33,696 nucleotides of DNA from Levilactobacillus parabrevis ATCC 53295 (GTDB lineage Bacteria > Bacillota > Bacilli > Lactobacillales > Lactobacillaceae): positions 1 to 33,696 of the forward strand of contig NZ_AZCZ01000032.1 in assembly GCF_001434055.1 (NCBI RefSeq). Direction: 5' to 3'. Shown in pieces: positions 7,756 through 15,682 of the stretch. Made by a program: the position numbers and the translations under genes. The notes beneath the pieces were generated by a model. The model did not search any database and was not told the origin of the DNA. It worked only from the letters and a program-made list of their open reading frames with translations. Every line of letters begins with the position of its first letter. Position 1 is the first letter of the stretch.

Positions 7756-9696
7756 ATGCCAACAACTGTGCAACCAGAAGACCTGTTTGCCTTGCGTCCA
7801 TTGGCACAACCAGTGAGTGATGGGAAACGGGTGTACTACTTAGAAAGTTACCTAGACCAGCAGGCGAATGCCGGGTTAGCGACCATTTATAGCGTTAGTC
7901 TTAAAGATGGCGATGATCAGCGGCAGTGGAGTCCGGATGGTGTGGCGGTCAGTCAGCTGGCACTGAGCCCCGACCGACGTTACCTGGCCTTTAGTGGACG
8001 GGTGAACGACCATTCGCAGATGTTTCTGGTTGCGGTCGATGGTGGCACCCCCGAACAGATTACGCACGGCGATACCGATGTCACGAACCCGGTGTGGTCC
8101 GCACAGGGAGAGACGTTGTATTTTCAGACAACGGTTGGAGCGCCTAAGCCCAGTGAATTGCCCCAAGTCAAAGTGGTCACGCGGTTGATGTATAAGGCCA
8201 ACGGTGCGGGTGTCTTACCGGAGAACCTGACGACACAGTGCATTCGCTACGAGTGTGCCACCGGTGATCAATCCGTCGTGTTAACACAGTCGATTGACTT
8301 CACTGTGACGGCGGCGAATGCTAATGGACTGGTGTATTCACGTGAGCGTTTGCCCGAAGATGAGCACGATTTCAGTACCGGAGTCTACTGGCACGCCTTT
8401 GGTGGCGGGACCGATCGCCTATTGAATCAGGATCAGGCGCAGGGCGATTTCGGCAAAGGGGTTCTGAGTCCCGATGGCCGGCACGTTGCGCTGTGGGGAC
8501 AGGATAATCACATCATGAATGTATCCCAGTCCCACGCTTGGGTGGTTGATTTGATGACGACACACTTGACCGACGTGACTGCTCCTCGTGATGTTGAGGT
8601 CGGTGACATGTTGGCGGTCGACAGCCAGCAGGGACAGTCCGGACACTGGCTGGCTTGGCGAGATGACGACACGCTGCTGACGGTGGAAAATGAACACGGT
8701 CGGCTGAGTGTGATCAGCCAATCACTGACCACCTGGGAAGTGACGCCGCTGTTGGATGGCAACCGAGCCATTACGGATTTCTCGGTCGTCAATGACCACA
8801 CGTTAGTCTTCACCGAAACGACCATGACCAGTGTCAGCCGCCTGAAAAAGTTGGACCTAACGACGGGACTGGAGGTCGAGTTGGTCAATCCCAATGCCAC
8901 CTACGAGGCGACCCATACGCTGGTTGATGGGCAACGTTTTACTTTTAAGGGTGCACAGGACTGGCCAATCGAGGGCTGGTACTTCCCACCGGTTACGCCG
9001 GCAGCACACCATCCCGCGGTCCTCTACGTCCATGGCGGACCACAGGTTGACTTTGGATACGGCTTCTATCATGAGTTACAGTACTTAGCGGGTGAAGGTT
9101 ATGGCGTGATCGCCATCAATCCTCGCGGGGGCAATAGCTACGGTCAGGACTTTGAGACGGCTGTGATTGCGCATTACGGTGAGGGTGATTTCGAGGACTT
9201 AATGTTGGGAACGGATGCCGCCTTGGCTTTGGATCCAACCATCGATCCTAAACAACTCTGCGTGACCGGTGGCTCGTACGGTGGTTTCATGACCAACTGG
9301 ATTGAAACGCATACGGATCGGTTTGCGGCTGCTGTAACACAACGCTCAATTTCCAACTGGATCAGTTTCTACGGCACGAGTGATATTGGGTACTTCTTTA
9401 CACCTTGGGAGCTTCAACAGGATATGACGGCAATCGACGAACTGTGGAAGTTCTCGCCGCTGGCCTACGTGAAGCAGGCAACGACGCCTATTCTGGTGCT
9501 TCACGGAGAAGCAGACCTCCGCTGCCCAACCACACAGGGAGAAGAATTCTATGTGGGGCTCAAGGAAGCCGGAGTCGAGACCCAACTGGTCCTGTTCCCC
9601 GAGTCAAATCACGAGCTCTCCCGTTCCGGGTTACCCAACTTACGAATCGAACGGTTAAAACGCATTAATCAGTGGTTCAAAGACCATTTACAATAG
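7756..9696 (+). CDS. S9 family prolyl oligopeptidase / acylaminoacyl-peptidase
   Basis: 646 residues from ATG 7756 (MPTTVQPEDLFAL), the normal length for this family; an extension to TTG 7669 is open but overlaps the promoter. The N-terminal ~390 residues form beta-propeller-like repeats (e.g. LSPDRRYLAFSG, LSPDGRHVALWG). The C-terminal alpha/beta hydrolase carries the triad: GGSYGGF with Ser507, GEADLRC with Asp587, and SNHELS with His619. No signal peptide, so cytosolic. It should release N-terminal or blocked residues from short peptides. proC starts 13 nt downstream, so the two are probably cotranscribed, linking peptide breakdown with proline metabolism. Exact specificity is not readable. 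Confidence 0.9.
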   Translation: MPTTVQPEDLFALRPLAQPVSDGKRVYYLESYLDQQANAGLATIYSVSLKDGDDQRQWSPDGVAVSQLALSPDRRYLAFSGRVNDHSQMFLVAVDGGTPEQITHGDTDVTNPVWSAQGETLYFQTTVGAPKPSELPQVKVVTRLMYKANGAGVLPENLTTQCIRYECATGDQSVVLTQSIDFTVTAANANGLVYSRERLPEDEHDFSTGVYWHAFGGGTDRLLNQDQAQGDFGKGVLSPDGRHVALWGQDNHIMNVSQSHAWVVDLMTTHLTDVTAPRDVEVGDMLAVDSQQGQSGHWLAWRDDDTLLTVENEHGRLSVISQSLTTWEVTPLLDGNRAITDFSVVNDHTLVFTETTMTSVSRLKKLDLTTGLEVELVNPNATYEATHTLVDGQRFTFKGAQDWPIEGWYFPPVTPAAHHPAVLYVHGGPQVDFGYGFYHELQYLAGEGYGVIAINPRGGNSYGQDFETAVIAHYGEGDFEDLMLGTDAALALDPTIDPKQLCVTGGSYGGFMTNWIETHTDRFAAAVTQRSISNWISFYGTSDIGYFFTPWELQQDMTAIDELWKFSPLAYVKQATTPILVLHGEADLRCPTTQGEEFYVGLKEAGVETQLVLFPESNHELSRSGLPNLRIERLKRINQWFKDHLQ

Positions 9697-9708
9697 GAGG
9701 AAGTCTAG

Positions 9709-10509
9709 ATGAATATTGGATTTATTGGGGTCGGCGGTATGGCCCAAGCCATCATTGGTGGGTTGCTTAACGCTAAGACGTTTGCACCGGCAGAAATTGT
9801 GGTTCACAGTCACCGTGAGGAAAGCTATTTGCCGTATGCCCAGGCGCACGACCTAGTTGCGGCTAAGAGCAATCAGGCAGTCGCTGCGGCTAGTGACTTA
9901 ATCGTGCTAGCAGTGACGCCGAACGTGGCCCCGGCAGTCTTAGCAGAAATCAAGGATGAACTGACCGCCGATAAAACGTTGATCTCGATTGTAGCCGGAC
10001 TATCATTGGCCGACATAGCAGCGATTACCGGTGCGGGGCTTCCCACGCTGCGGACGTTGCCCAACGTGAACGTTGAGGTCGGTGCGGGGATGACGGCGGT
10101 TGCCGCCAACGCTGTACTGACCGGTGACCGTTTGAAGGCGGCACTGCGGGTGTTTAACACGATTGGGTCGACGACCACGTTAGCCGAGGACCAATTCGGC
10201 GTCTTCAGTGCGCTGGCGGGGAGTTCGCCGGCCTACATTGACTTCTTCATCGATAGCTTGAGCAGAGCCGGCGTGAAGCACGGTCTGACCAAGGCCCAAG
10301 CCACAGCAATTGCGGCTCAGGCCACGTTGGGTTCAGCTAAGATGGTCCTGAAGAGCGACAAGATTCCGTTTGAACTGATCGACCAGGTCTCCTCACCAGG
10401 TGGGAGTACGGTTGCTGGGTTGCTGGCGATGGAAGAAGCCGGCCTGATGACGGCGGTGGTCAAGGGCATCGATGCGACGATCAAACGCGATGCCGGGGAA
10501 ACGGACTAG
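9709..10509 (+). CDS. proC: Pyrroline-5-carboxylate reductase
   Basis: 266 residues, standard length. It reduces pyrroline-5-carboxylate to proline with NAD(P)H, the last step of proline synthesis. The Rossmann motif GFIGVGGMAQAIIGG is at residues 4-18; the C-terminal dimer domain has SALAGSSPAYIDFF and the conserved SPGGSTVAGL motif (about 225-235). AGGAGG ends ten bases before ATG 9709. It lies 13 nt after the peptidase gene with no terminator between. proA/proB are not in this window. No clear terminator follows within 100 nt. Confidence 0.95.
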   Translation: MNIGFIGVGGMAQAIIGGLLNAKTFAPAEIVVHSHREESYLPYAQAHDLVAAKSNQAVAAASDLIVLAVTPNVAPAVLAEIKDELTADKTLISIVAGLSLADIAAITGAGLPTLRTLPNVNVEVGAGMTAVAANAVLTGDRLKAALRVFNTIGSTTTLAEDQFGVFSALAGSSPAYIDFFIDSLSRAGVKHGLTKAQATAIAAQATLGSAKMVLKSDKIPFELIDQVSSPGGSTVAGLLAMEEAGLMTAVVKGIDATIKRDAGETD

Positions 10510-10624
10510 TTTCTGACGCTACTGTTAATGGGAACACTGGCCAAGTTTTAGAGCCCGTGAAAACAAGCGGCACGAGTGCGGCCTAACTATGAAAAAATTT
10601 GTGAAAATTATCTACGCGTGTGAG

Positions 10625-10653
10625 TTGCATTTTTGGTCTATACCGATTACAAT
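10625..10653 (+). promoter_or_regulatory. Promoter P1 of nagA with embedded GntR operator
   Basis: TTGCAT (10625-10630), a 17-nt spacer and TACAAT (10648-10653). The spacer contains TGGTCTATACCG (10634-10645), matching 9 of 10 fixed positions of the NagR/DasR-type pattern TGGTNTANACCA. Repressor binding there would block RNA polymerase. The regulator is most likely the GntR/UTRA protein encoded at 12215. Confidence 0.75.
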
Positions 10654-10665
10654 GAAAAGTAGGCA

Positions 10666-10694
10666 TTGGTTGGTTCTAGCAGGGTAGCTATAAT
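10666..10694 (+). promoter_or_regulatory. Promoter P2 of nagA leader
   Basis: TTGGTT (10666-10671), 17-nt spacer, perfect TATAAT (10689-10694); predicted start near 10701. It lies just downstream of P1 and outside the operator, so it could drive the structured leader independently of the amino-sugar repressor. Confidence 0.7.
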
Positions 10695-10759
10695 TATTTT
10701 GGCGAGAAGTGACTTGTCAGTTTTAATGAATGAGATGCAGGTATGACTGAGCAACGTTT

Positions 10760-10983
10760 CGGCTTTAGTGTGGAGGGTGTCTCCATATGAGCCGTGAGGG
10801 TGGCGTCAATCAACCCAGCTGTGGGAATTATCTTAGCGGTTTACCGCTTAGATAATTGGTGTCTTTGAAACTCGGTCTATGAGGTTCAAAGACAAGCCGG
10901 AAGGCCGCACTAAGGCTTCCGGCGCCCGCCCTCAGCGTCCCGGTTGATTGACGCCACCCGGCAAGGCGCTGGTTATATCCAGC
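10760..10983 (+). ncRNA. Large structured RNA element in nagA leader
   Basis: An 18-bp perfect stem joins 10798-10815 with 10942-10959 (first arm GGGTGGCGTCAATCAACC). It encloses three hairpins: 10826-10857 (AATTATCTTAGCGGT arm, one mismatch), 10861-10893 (GTCTTTGAA/TTCAAAGAC plus CTC/GAG) and 10896-10923 (GCCGGAAG/CTTCCGGC). Flanking it are CGGCT/AGCCG (10760-10794, with inner TGGAG/CTCCA) and GCTGG/CCAGC (10968-10983). CCCAGCTG (10814-10821) can alternatively pair CAGCTGGG (10980-10987), and TGAGGG (10795-10800) with CCCTCA (10929-10934), so switching is possible. No T tract follows, so it appears to be a leader or processed RNA, not a terminator. It does not match RNase P, tmRNA, SRP, T-box or glmS ribozyme signatures that I know. 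A MITE-like element with 18-bp ends is the alternative. Confidence 0.6.
10787..10855 (+). CDS. Possible 22-residue leader peptide before nagA
   Basis: ATG at 10787 opens a 22-codon frame (MSREGGVNQPSCGNYLSGLP, then LR, then TAA) with GGAGGG at 10772-10777, nine bases upstream, a good ribosome-site spacing. The frame crosses the 5' arm of the 18-bp stem and all of the first hairpin, so translating ribosomes would have to open the structure. The ribosome site itself sits in the TGGAG/CTCCA hairpin. It may be chance; no homology is recognised. Confidence 0.3.
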   Translation: MSREGGVNQPSCGNYLSGLPLR

Positions 10984-11035
10984 TGGGGTACACTAATGCC
11001 AGACTAGTTGTTGTCATGTGATGAGGAGGAGACTC

Positions 11036-12178
11036 ATGAGTATTGTCTTAAAGCACGCTAAGATTTATACCGGGGACGACGTGATCCCCGATGGTTACAT
11101 CCGTTTTGACCAACAGATCGAAGCGGTCGGGCCGGTTGCTGATTTTCAGACACTGCCCGCCGATGAGATTCACGTGGTTACGGGCCGGACGATTGTGCCC
11201 GGTTTTATCGATGTTCATAGCCACGGTGGTTATGGATATGATAGTATGGATGGGGACCCTGAACAGATCGATAAGATGGTCAATCTGATGGTCCATGAAG
11301 GGATTACGTCGATTTTCCCCACCACGATGACGCAGTCAAATGAAGCCATCGATCATGCCATGCAGGGGATTGCGGAAGCAGCCCAGCACAATCCGGTGAT
11401 TCAAGGGGTCCACTTGGAAGGCCCATTTATTGCGGCCATCTTCAAGGGTGCACAACCGGAGAAGTACATTAAGGATCCCGACGTTTCCCTGTTGGATCAT
11501 TGGAACAAGCTGTCCGGTGGTCGGGTCAAGTTAATTACCTATGCACCAGAGGATCCAGGTTCGAAGGCATTTGAAGCTTACTGCTTGGCTAATAAAATTG
11601 TGCCATCCGTGGGCCATTCTAACGCTACGCGAGAACAACTCCTCGAGAGCCGGGCAACCCACGTGACCCACTTGTACAACGCACAGCGAGGCTTGCGTCA
11701 CAGAGAGCCTGGTGTGACCGGTCATGCCATGCTGGAAGACAATTTGTATTGCGAATTGATCTGCGATGGCTTCCACATTGTGCCGGATATGATAAAATTG
11801 GCTTATGAACAAAAGGGGCCACACCGGTTGGAACTGGTGACCGACTCCATGCGTGCCAAGGGGATGCCAGAAGGTGTCAGTGAACTTGGCGGGCAAAAGG
11901 TGATTGTGAAAGACCGTCAAGCGCGGTTGGAAAGCGGCAATTTAGCCGGTTCCGTCTTGCGGTATGACGAAGCCTTCAGAAACATCATGGACTTTACCGG
12001 TTGTGATATGAATGACGCCGTGCAAATGAGTTCGGTCAACCAAGCTGAAGAATTCAACTTGACGCAAAAGGGCAAGTTAGTTCCCGGTCGCGATGCTGAC
12101 CTGAACCTCTTCACCCGTGATTTACAGCTGGAAACGACCTACAGTCTAGGGCGGAAGTTCAGTCAAGAATCCAAGTAA
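11036..12178 (+). CDS. nagA: N-acetylglucosamine-6-phosphate deacetylase
   Basis: 380 residues, the usual family length. It converts GlcNAc-6-P to glucosamine-6-P and acetate in the cytosol, feeding glycolysis or cell-wall synthesis. Amidohydrolase motifs are in order: DVHSHGG (His61, His63), HLEGPF (Glu128), VGHSNA (His194), THLYNA (His212) and VTDSM (catalytic Asp270). The start is ATG 11036; an upstream in-frame GTG at 11018 would place the AGGAGG site inside the gene. The bases ATGAG (11021-11025) and CTCAT (11033-11037) can pair, putting the ribosome site in a loop. It is preceded by a ~335-nt leader and followed after 36 nt by its likely regulator. nagB is not in the window. Confidence 0.95.
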   Translation: MSIVLKHAKIYTGDDVIPDGYIRFDQQIEAVGPVADFQTLPADEIHVVTGRTIVPGFIDVHSHGGYGYDSMDGDPEQIDKMVNLMVHEGITSIFPTTMTQSNEAIDHAMQGIAEAAQHNPVIQGVHLEGPFIAAIFKGAQPEKYIKDPDVSLLDHWNKLSGGRVKLITYAPEDPGSKAFEAYCLANKIVPSVGHSNATREQLLESRATHVTHLYNAQRGLRHREPGVTGHAMLEDNLYCELICDGFHIVPDMIKLAYEQKGPHRLELVTDSMRAKGMPEGVSELGGQKVIVKDRQARLESGNLAGSVLRYDEAFRNIMDFTGCDMNDAVQMSSVNQAEEFNLTQKGKLVPGRDADLNLFTRDLQLETTYSLGRKFSQESK

Positions 12179-12214
12179 AAATTTAGTTGTATTTTCAGAA
12201 GGGACGTAGGTGCT

Positions 12215-12916
12215 GTGAGCTCACCGATTTATATTCAAATTCATAATGACATTAAACGCGCTATTGAGGCAGGAAAGTGGGCGGTTGGCGACCGAATTCC
12301 GTCCGAACGAGAACTGTCTCGAGATTTTGATGTGAGTCGGATGACGCTCCGTCAGGCGATTCAGACCCTGGTTGATGAGGGGATTCTGGAGCGTCAGGTG
12401 GGGTCCGGAACCTACGTGGCCAATCAGAAGGTTCAAGAAAAGATGTCCGGGGTCACGAGTTTTACCGATCTGATGTTGGCCCAAGGTAAACAACCTGCCA
12501 GCAAGACCATTTCGTATCACGTGATGAGTCCATCACTCAGCGAGGCGGAGAAGCTGAAGCTGCATGAGGACGAGCAGGTACTACGGATGGAACGGATTCG
12601 GTTTGGAGACGATGTCCCGATTTGTTTTGAAGTGGCCACGGTACCAGAACACTTGGTGGACGGCCTCAGCAAGCAAGAGGTGACCAGCTCCCTGTACCGG
12701 GCGTTGGAAGACAAGAAGAATCTAAACCCGGGGAAGGCCCAACAGACGGTCTCCGCCATGTCCGCTTCCGAACGGATCGCCGAGTTCTTGAAGATCAAGC
12801 GTGGTGATGCCATTTTGCGGTTGCGACAGGTGACCTATCTGCAAGATGGGACGCCATTTGAATACGTGCGGACGCAGTATGTCGGCGAACGGTTCGAGTT
12901 TTATCTTGAAAAATAA
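12215..12916 (+). CDS. GntR/HutC-family regulator with UTRA domain (NagR-like)
   Basis: 233 residues. The winged helix lies at about 5-70 (SERELSRDFDVSRMTLRQAI, then LERQVGSGTYVA), followed by a UTRA effector domain (about 85-230; e.g. LRMERIRFGDDVPICFE and FEYVRTQYVGERFEFYLE). NagR/YvoA proteins of this type bind GlcNAc-6-P or GlcN-6-P and release TGGTNTANACCA-like sites. Its position 36 nt after nagA, probably in the same transcript, implies autoregulation through the operator at 10634. Starts at GTG 12215 with a weak GGGACG site. It is followed by a terminator. It is the only GntR protein here and the natural candidate for the sites at 383-417 and 24761. Confidence 0.9.
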   Translation: MSSPIYIQIHNDIKRAIEAGKWAVGDRIPSERELSRDFDVSRMTLRQAIQTLVDEGILERQVGSGTYVANQKVQEKMSGVTSFTDLMLAQGKQPASKTISYHVMSPSLSEAEKLKLHEDEQVLRMERIRFGDDVPICFEVATVPEHLVDGLSKQEVTSSLYRALEDKKNLNPGKAQQTVSAMSASERIAEFLKIKRGDAILRLRQVTYLQDGTPFEYVRTQYVGERFEFYLEK

Positions 12917-12920
12917 ATTA

Positions 12921-12955
12921 GAGGGAGCTGGACGGTGTGTTCGGCTCCTTTTTTG
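12921..12955 (+). terminator. Terminator after gntR
   Basis: GGAGC pairs with GCTCC around about 15 bases, followed by TTTTTT. It closes the nagA-gntR unit, but part of the transcript may continue into the small gene at 12974. Confidence 0.65.
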
Positions 12956-12973
12956 AAAAGGAAATGGTGTGAA

Positions 12974-13159
12974 ATGAAGAAGGAGCAACGGTTTGAAATC
13001 ACCCCTACCAAGGCTGACGGTGGCGTGTCGTTTGACGTCGTGACGGATAAGCAAACGGGGGTCCAATACGTGTTGGCCTCTAACTATATTGGCAGTAGCT
13101 TAACTGTGTTGGTCGATAAGGAGGGTAAGCCACTGTTGAAACGGGAGAGCCTGACGTAA
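12974..13159 (+). CDS. Small DUF6440-like protein
   Basis: 61 residues from ATG 12974 (MKKEQRFEITPTK). An in-frame TTG-type extension to 12935 would run through the gntR terminator and is unlikely. The core FDVVTDKQTGVQYVLAS and SLTVLVDKEGKPLLKR resembles the short DUF6440 family (Asp-Lys-x-Thr-Gly-Val-x-Tyr, then LLDKxGKP), a two-strand beta fold of unknown function found as single small genes in Firmicutes. No signal peptide or membrane segment. The ribosome site is weak (GGAAATGG). It ends two bases before a bidirectional terminator shared with the opposing gene. Confidence 0.7.
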   Translation: MKKEQRFEITPTKADGGVSFDVVTDKQTGVQYVLASNYIGSSLTVLVDKEGKPLLKRESLT

Positions 13160-13161
13160 TC

Positions 13162-13195
13162 AAAAAAGGCACCATCCATAGTGGGACGATGCCTT
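13162..13195 (-). terminator. Bidirectional terminator between converging genes
   Basis: On the minus strand AAGGCATCGTCCC pairs with GGATGGTGCCTT (mismatch and G-U tolerated) followed by TTTTTTG. It ends the minus-strand glycosyltransferase transcript and may also serve the plus-strand gene ending at 13159. Confidence 0.8.
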
Positions 13196-13234
13196 CGTAT
13201 GAAAGTGAAACTGAGTATTGATGAGAACCGTAGT

Positions 13235-13972
13235 CTACGAACGCTGACGTTTGGCCTGTTGCCGAACCAGGTGTAGGTAGTGGGGAATCACGGCGATACG
13301 CTTCAAGCGTTTGGGTTCCTTAACCGTGCGGTAGAACCATTCCAAGTGATGGTCTTGCCAGAATTTTGGTGCCCGATCGACAGCGCCAGCAAGCACGTCG
13401 AAGCTCCCGCCAACGCCCATCCACAGGCCTTTGGTCGTGTGACGATGGGTAGCCACGAATTCTTCTTGTTTCGGGAAGCCAAGAGCGGCGAAGACCATAT
13501 CAGGCTGTGTCCGTTGAATATCGGCAATGATGGCCGTATCGTCCTTGAAGTAGCCATCGTGAATTCCGGCGATGATCAGCCCAGGATAGTCGCGCGGTAG
13601 CTTTTGTTTTAAAGCGGCGATGACTTCGGGCTTGGCTCCGACAAAGTAGGCCGAGCGGTGATTGTCGCTGGCCCACTGAAGCAACCTGATCAGGGTGTCG
13701 AAGCCGGTGATTCGTTCGGGCAAAGGTTGCTTCAGAATCTTAGCACCATCGAGAATCCCGATGCCGTCCGGTGTAATAAAGTCGGCGGACTGAACGAGTT
13801 GCTTGTAGGCGGGATTGTGGTGGGCGTACATCACGATTTCTGGATTAGCGGTCACCACGAAGGTATTTTGTTGCGCGATGATGCGCTGTTGAATAGTTTG
13901 TTGGAAGTTAGCAGCGGTGGTCTTGACGAAGGGTAAGTCGAGCACCGTTACGGTAGAAAATGAAGGTTGCAT
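13235..13972 (-). CDS. tagA: WecG/TagA/CpsF-family glycosyltransferase (teichoic acid linkage unit)
   Basis: 245 residues. The family adds N-acetylmannosamine to undecaprenyl-PP-GlcNAc, the second step of the wall teichoic acid linkage unit, at the cytoplasmic membrane face. Conserved blocks are visible: TANPEIVMYA (about 41-50), FITPDGIGI with the catalytic-site Asp (about 65-73), ERITGFD, and FAALGFPKQEEF and GVGGSFDVLAGAVDRAP near the C-terminus. The Arg-rich C-terminal tail fits membrane association. ATG 13972 is preferred over upstream 13996 because AAAGGAGA lies just before it. It is alone, divergent from pncB. tagA rests on family; other WecG sugars are possible. Confidence 0.88.
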   Translation of the reverse strand: MQPSFSTVTVLDLPFVKTTAANFQQTIQQRIIAQQNTFVVTANPEIVMYAHHNPAYKQLVQSADFITPDGIGILDGAKILKQPLPERITGFDTLIRLLQWASDNHRSAYFVGAKPEVIAALKQKLPRDYPGLIIAGIHDGYFKDDTAIIADIQRTQPDMVFAALGFPKQEEFVATHRHTTKGLWMGVGGSFDVLAGAVDRAPKFWQDHHLEWFYRTVKEPKRLKRIAVIPHYLHLVRQQAKRQRS

Positions 13973-14125
13973 GGGGTCTCCTTTCGAGATGGTCATGCCA
14001 ACGAATAAAGCCGGCGCGACCGTACTAAATAGTATGACGCTCTGTGTGATTCATGCTAAAATAAGTCTATTAGATTAAAATATGAAACAGTCCAGCTTGA
14101 AAACTAGCTAAGGGAGTAGCTCATT

Positions 14126-15592
14126 ATGACGAATTTGTATCCTGACGACAGTTTGACTCTGCACACGGATGCCTACCAGATCAATATGATTCAGACGTAT
14201 TATCAACAAGGGATTGCCGACAGACACGCTGTTTTTGAAGTGTTTTTCCGTGACATGCCGTTTCATAACGGTTATGCCGTGTTTGCTGGTTTGGAGCACA
14301 TCGTTAATTATATCCAAAATCTGCACTTTTCCCAAGCGGACATTGAATATTTACGAGAAGCTGAAGAATATCCAGAAGATTTTCTGGACTATCTTGCTAA
14401 TTTTAAATTCCGAGGCTCAATCCGTTCCGCCGTTGAAGGCGAACTGGTCTACGCTCACGAACCAATCTTACAGGTGGAAGGGCCCCTGGCTGACTGCCAG
14501 TTAGTGGAAACGGCCATTCTTAATATTGTGAATTACCAAACATTGATTGCCACGAAGGCCGCCCGGATTCGTTCCGTGGCTGGTGACGACGCGTTGATGG
14601 AATTCGGAACGCGGCGGGCGCAGGAATTTGACGCCGCTATCTGGGGGACGCGAGCTGCCTATATTGGTGGTTTTGACGCGACCTCTAACGTGCGGGCCGG
14701 CAAGATTTTTGGAATTCCAATCAGTGGGACCCACGCTCATGCGCTCGTGCAGACTTACGGCAACGATTACGATGCCTTTATGGCTTACGCCCAGACCCAT
14801 CACGACTGTGTCTTCTTGGTTGACACCTATGATACGTTGCGCAGTGGGGTGCCGAATGCGATTAAAGTTGCCAAGGAACTTGGCGACAAGATTAATTTCC
14901 AAGGTGTGCGGATCGACTCCGGAGATATGGCTTACCTGTCCAAGCGGGTGCGTCAAAAATTAGACGAGGCCGGTTTCCCCAACGCTAAAATATTTGCGTC
15001 CAATGACCTCGATGAAAAAACGATTCAAAGTCTCAAGATGCAGGATGCTAAGATTGATGTCTGGGGGATTGGAACGAAGCTGATCACCGCCTTTGACCAA
15101 CCAGCACTGGGAGCCGTCTACAAGATGGTGGCCATTGCTGATGATGCCGGTAAGATGAAAGGCACGATTAAGCTGTCCAACAACGCCGAAAAGGTGACAA
15201 CGCCAGGTAAGAAGCAGGTTTGGCGAATCACCAAGCGTGCCGATGGGAAGACTGAAGGGGACTACGTAACCTTGGCGGATGAAGATCCGCGTAGCGAGGA
15301 AACGATTTTCATGTTCCATCCTAGCTTTACCTATATCAATAAGACGGTTAATGACTTTAATGCACGGCCAATTCTTCAGTCGATCTTTGAAGATGGCAAG
15401 CTGACCTACAAGTTGCCAGCGTTGTCAGCAATCCGTGATCGTTGTCGGGGGGCCTTGGCCAATCTTTGGCCAGAGTACAAACGAGACTTGAATCCACAGA
15501 AGTATCCCGTTGACCTTTCCCAAGATTGCTGGGATCACAAGATGGCCATTATCAAGAAAATTCACACCTACGTGCAAAAGATGCCTGAATAA
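14126..15592 (+). CDS. pncB: Nicotinate phosphoribosyltransferase
   Basis: 488 residues, the length of the Gram-positive PncB type. It joins nicotinate and PRPP (ATP-dependent) to give nicotinate mononucleotide, the entry step of NAD salvage. Family blocks visible: LHTDAYQINM at the N-terminus, EFGTRRAQEFDAA and SNVRAGKIFGIPISGTHAHA (about 150-205) and GVRIDSGDM (about 260-268). AAGGGAG stands about eight bases before ATG 14126. nadE follows 90 nt later without a terminator, giving a salvage unit; no de novo nad genes are in the window. Confidence 0.95.
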   Translation: MTNLYPDDSLTLHTDAYQINMIQTYYQQGIADRHAVFEVFFRDMPFHNGYAVFAGLEHIVNYIQNLHFSQADIEYLREAEEYPEDFLDYLANFKFRGSIRSAVEGELVYAHEPILQVEGPLADCQLVETAILNIVNYQTLIATKAARIRSVAGDDALMEFGTRRAQEFDAAIWGTRAAYIGGFDATSNVRAGKIFGIPISGTHAHALVQTYGNDYDAFMAYAQTHHDCVFLVDTYDTLRSGVPNAIKVAKELGDKINFQGVRIDSGDMAYLSKRVRQKLDEAGFPNAKIFASNDLDEKTIQSLKMQDAKIDVWGIGTKLITAFDQPALGAVYKMVAIADDAGKMKGTIKLSNNAEKVTTPGKKQVWRITKRADGKTEGDYVTLADEDPRSEETIFMFHPSFTYINKTVNDFNARPILQSIFEDGKLTYKLPALSAIRDRCRGALANLWPEYKRDLNPQKYPVDLSQDCWDHKMAIIKKIHTYVQKMPE

Positions 15593-15682
15593 TCACGTAT
15601 TACGGGTCGCGGTACCCAGCATTTAAGGACGCAATTATTGCGGCTGGGCATCGTGGCCTGATTTAATTAGGGGGCAAGCAAC

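Noticed and set aside
10760-11030. T-box, glmS ribozyme, RNase P, tmRNA or SRP RNA at the nagA leader
   Set aside because: The hallmark sequences (T-box GGGTGGNACCGCG, RNase P GAGGAAAGTCC, tmRNA tag, SRP S-domain GGAAGGNAGCA, glmS core) are not present in order; a GAGGGTGG stretch is only a partial resemblance.
11018-11035. nagA start at GTG 11018
   Set aside because: It would place the AGGAGG ribosome site inside the coding sequence; ATG 11036 has the right spacing.
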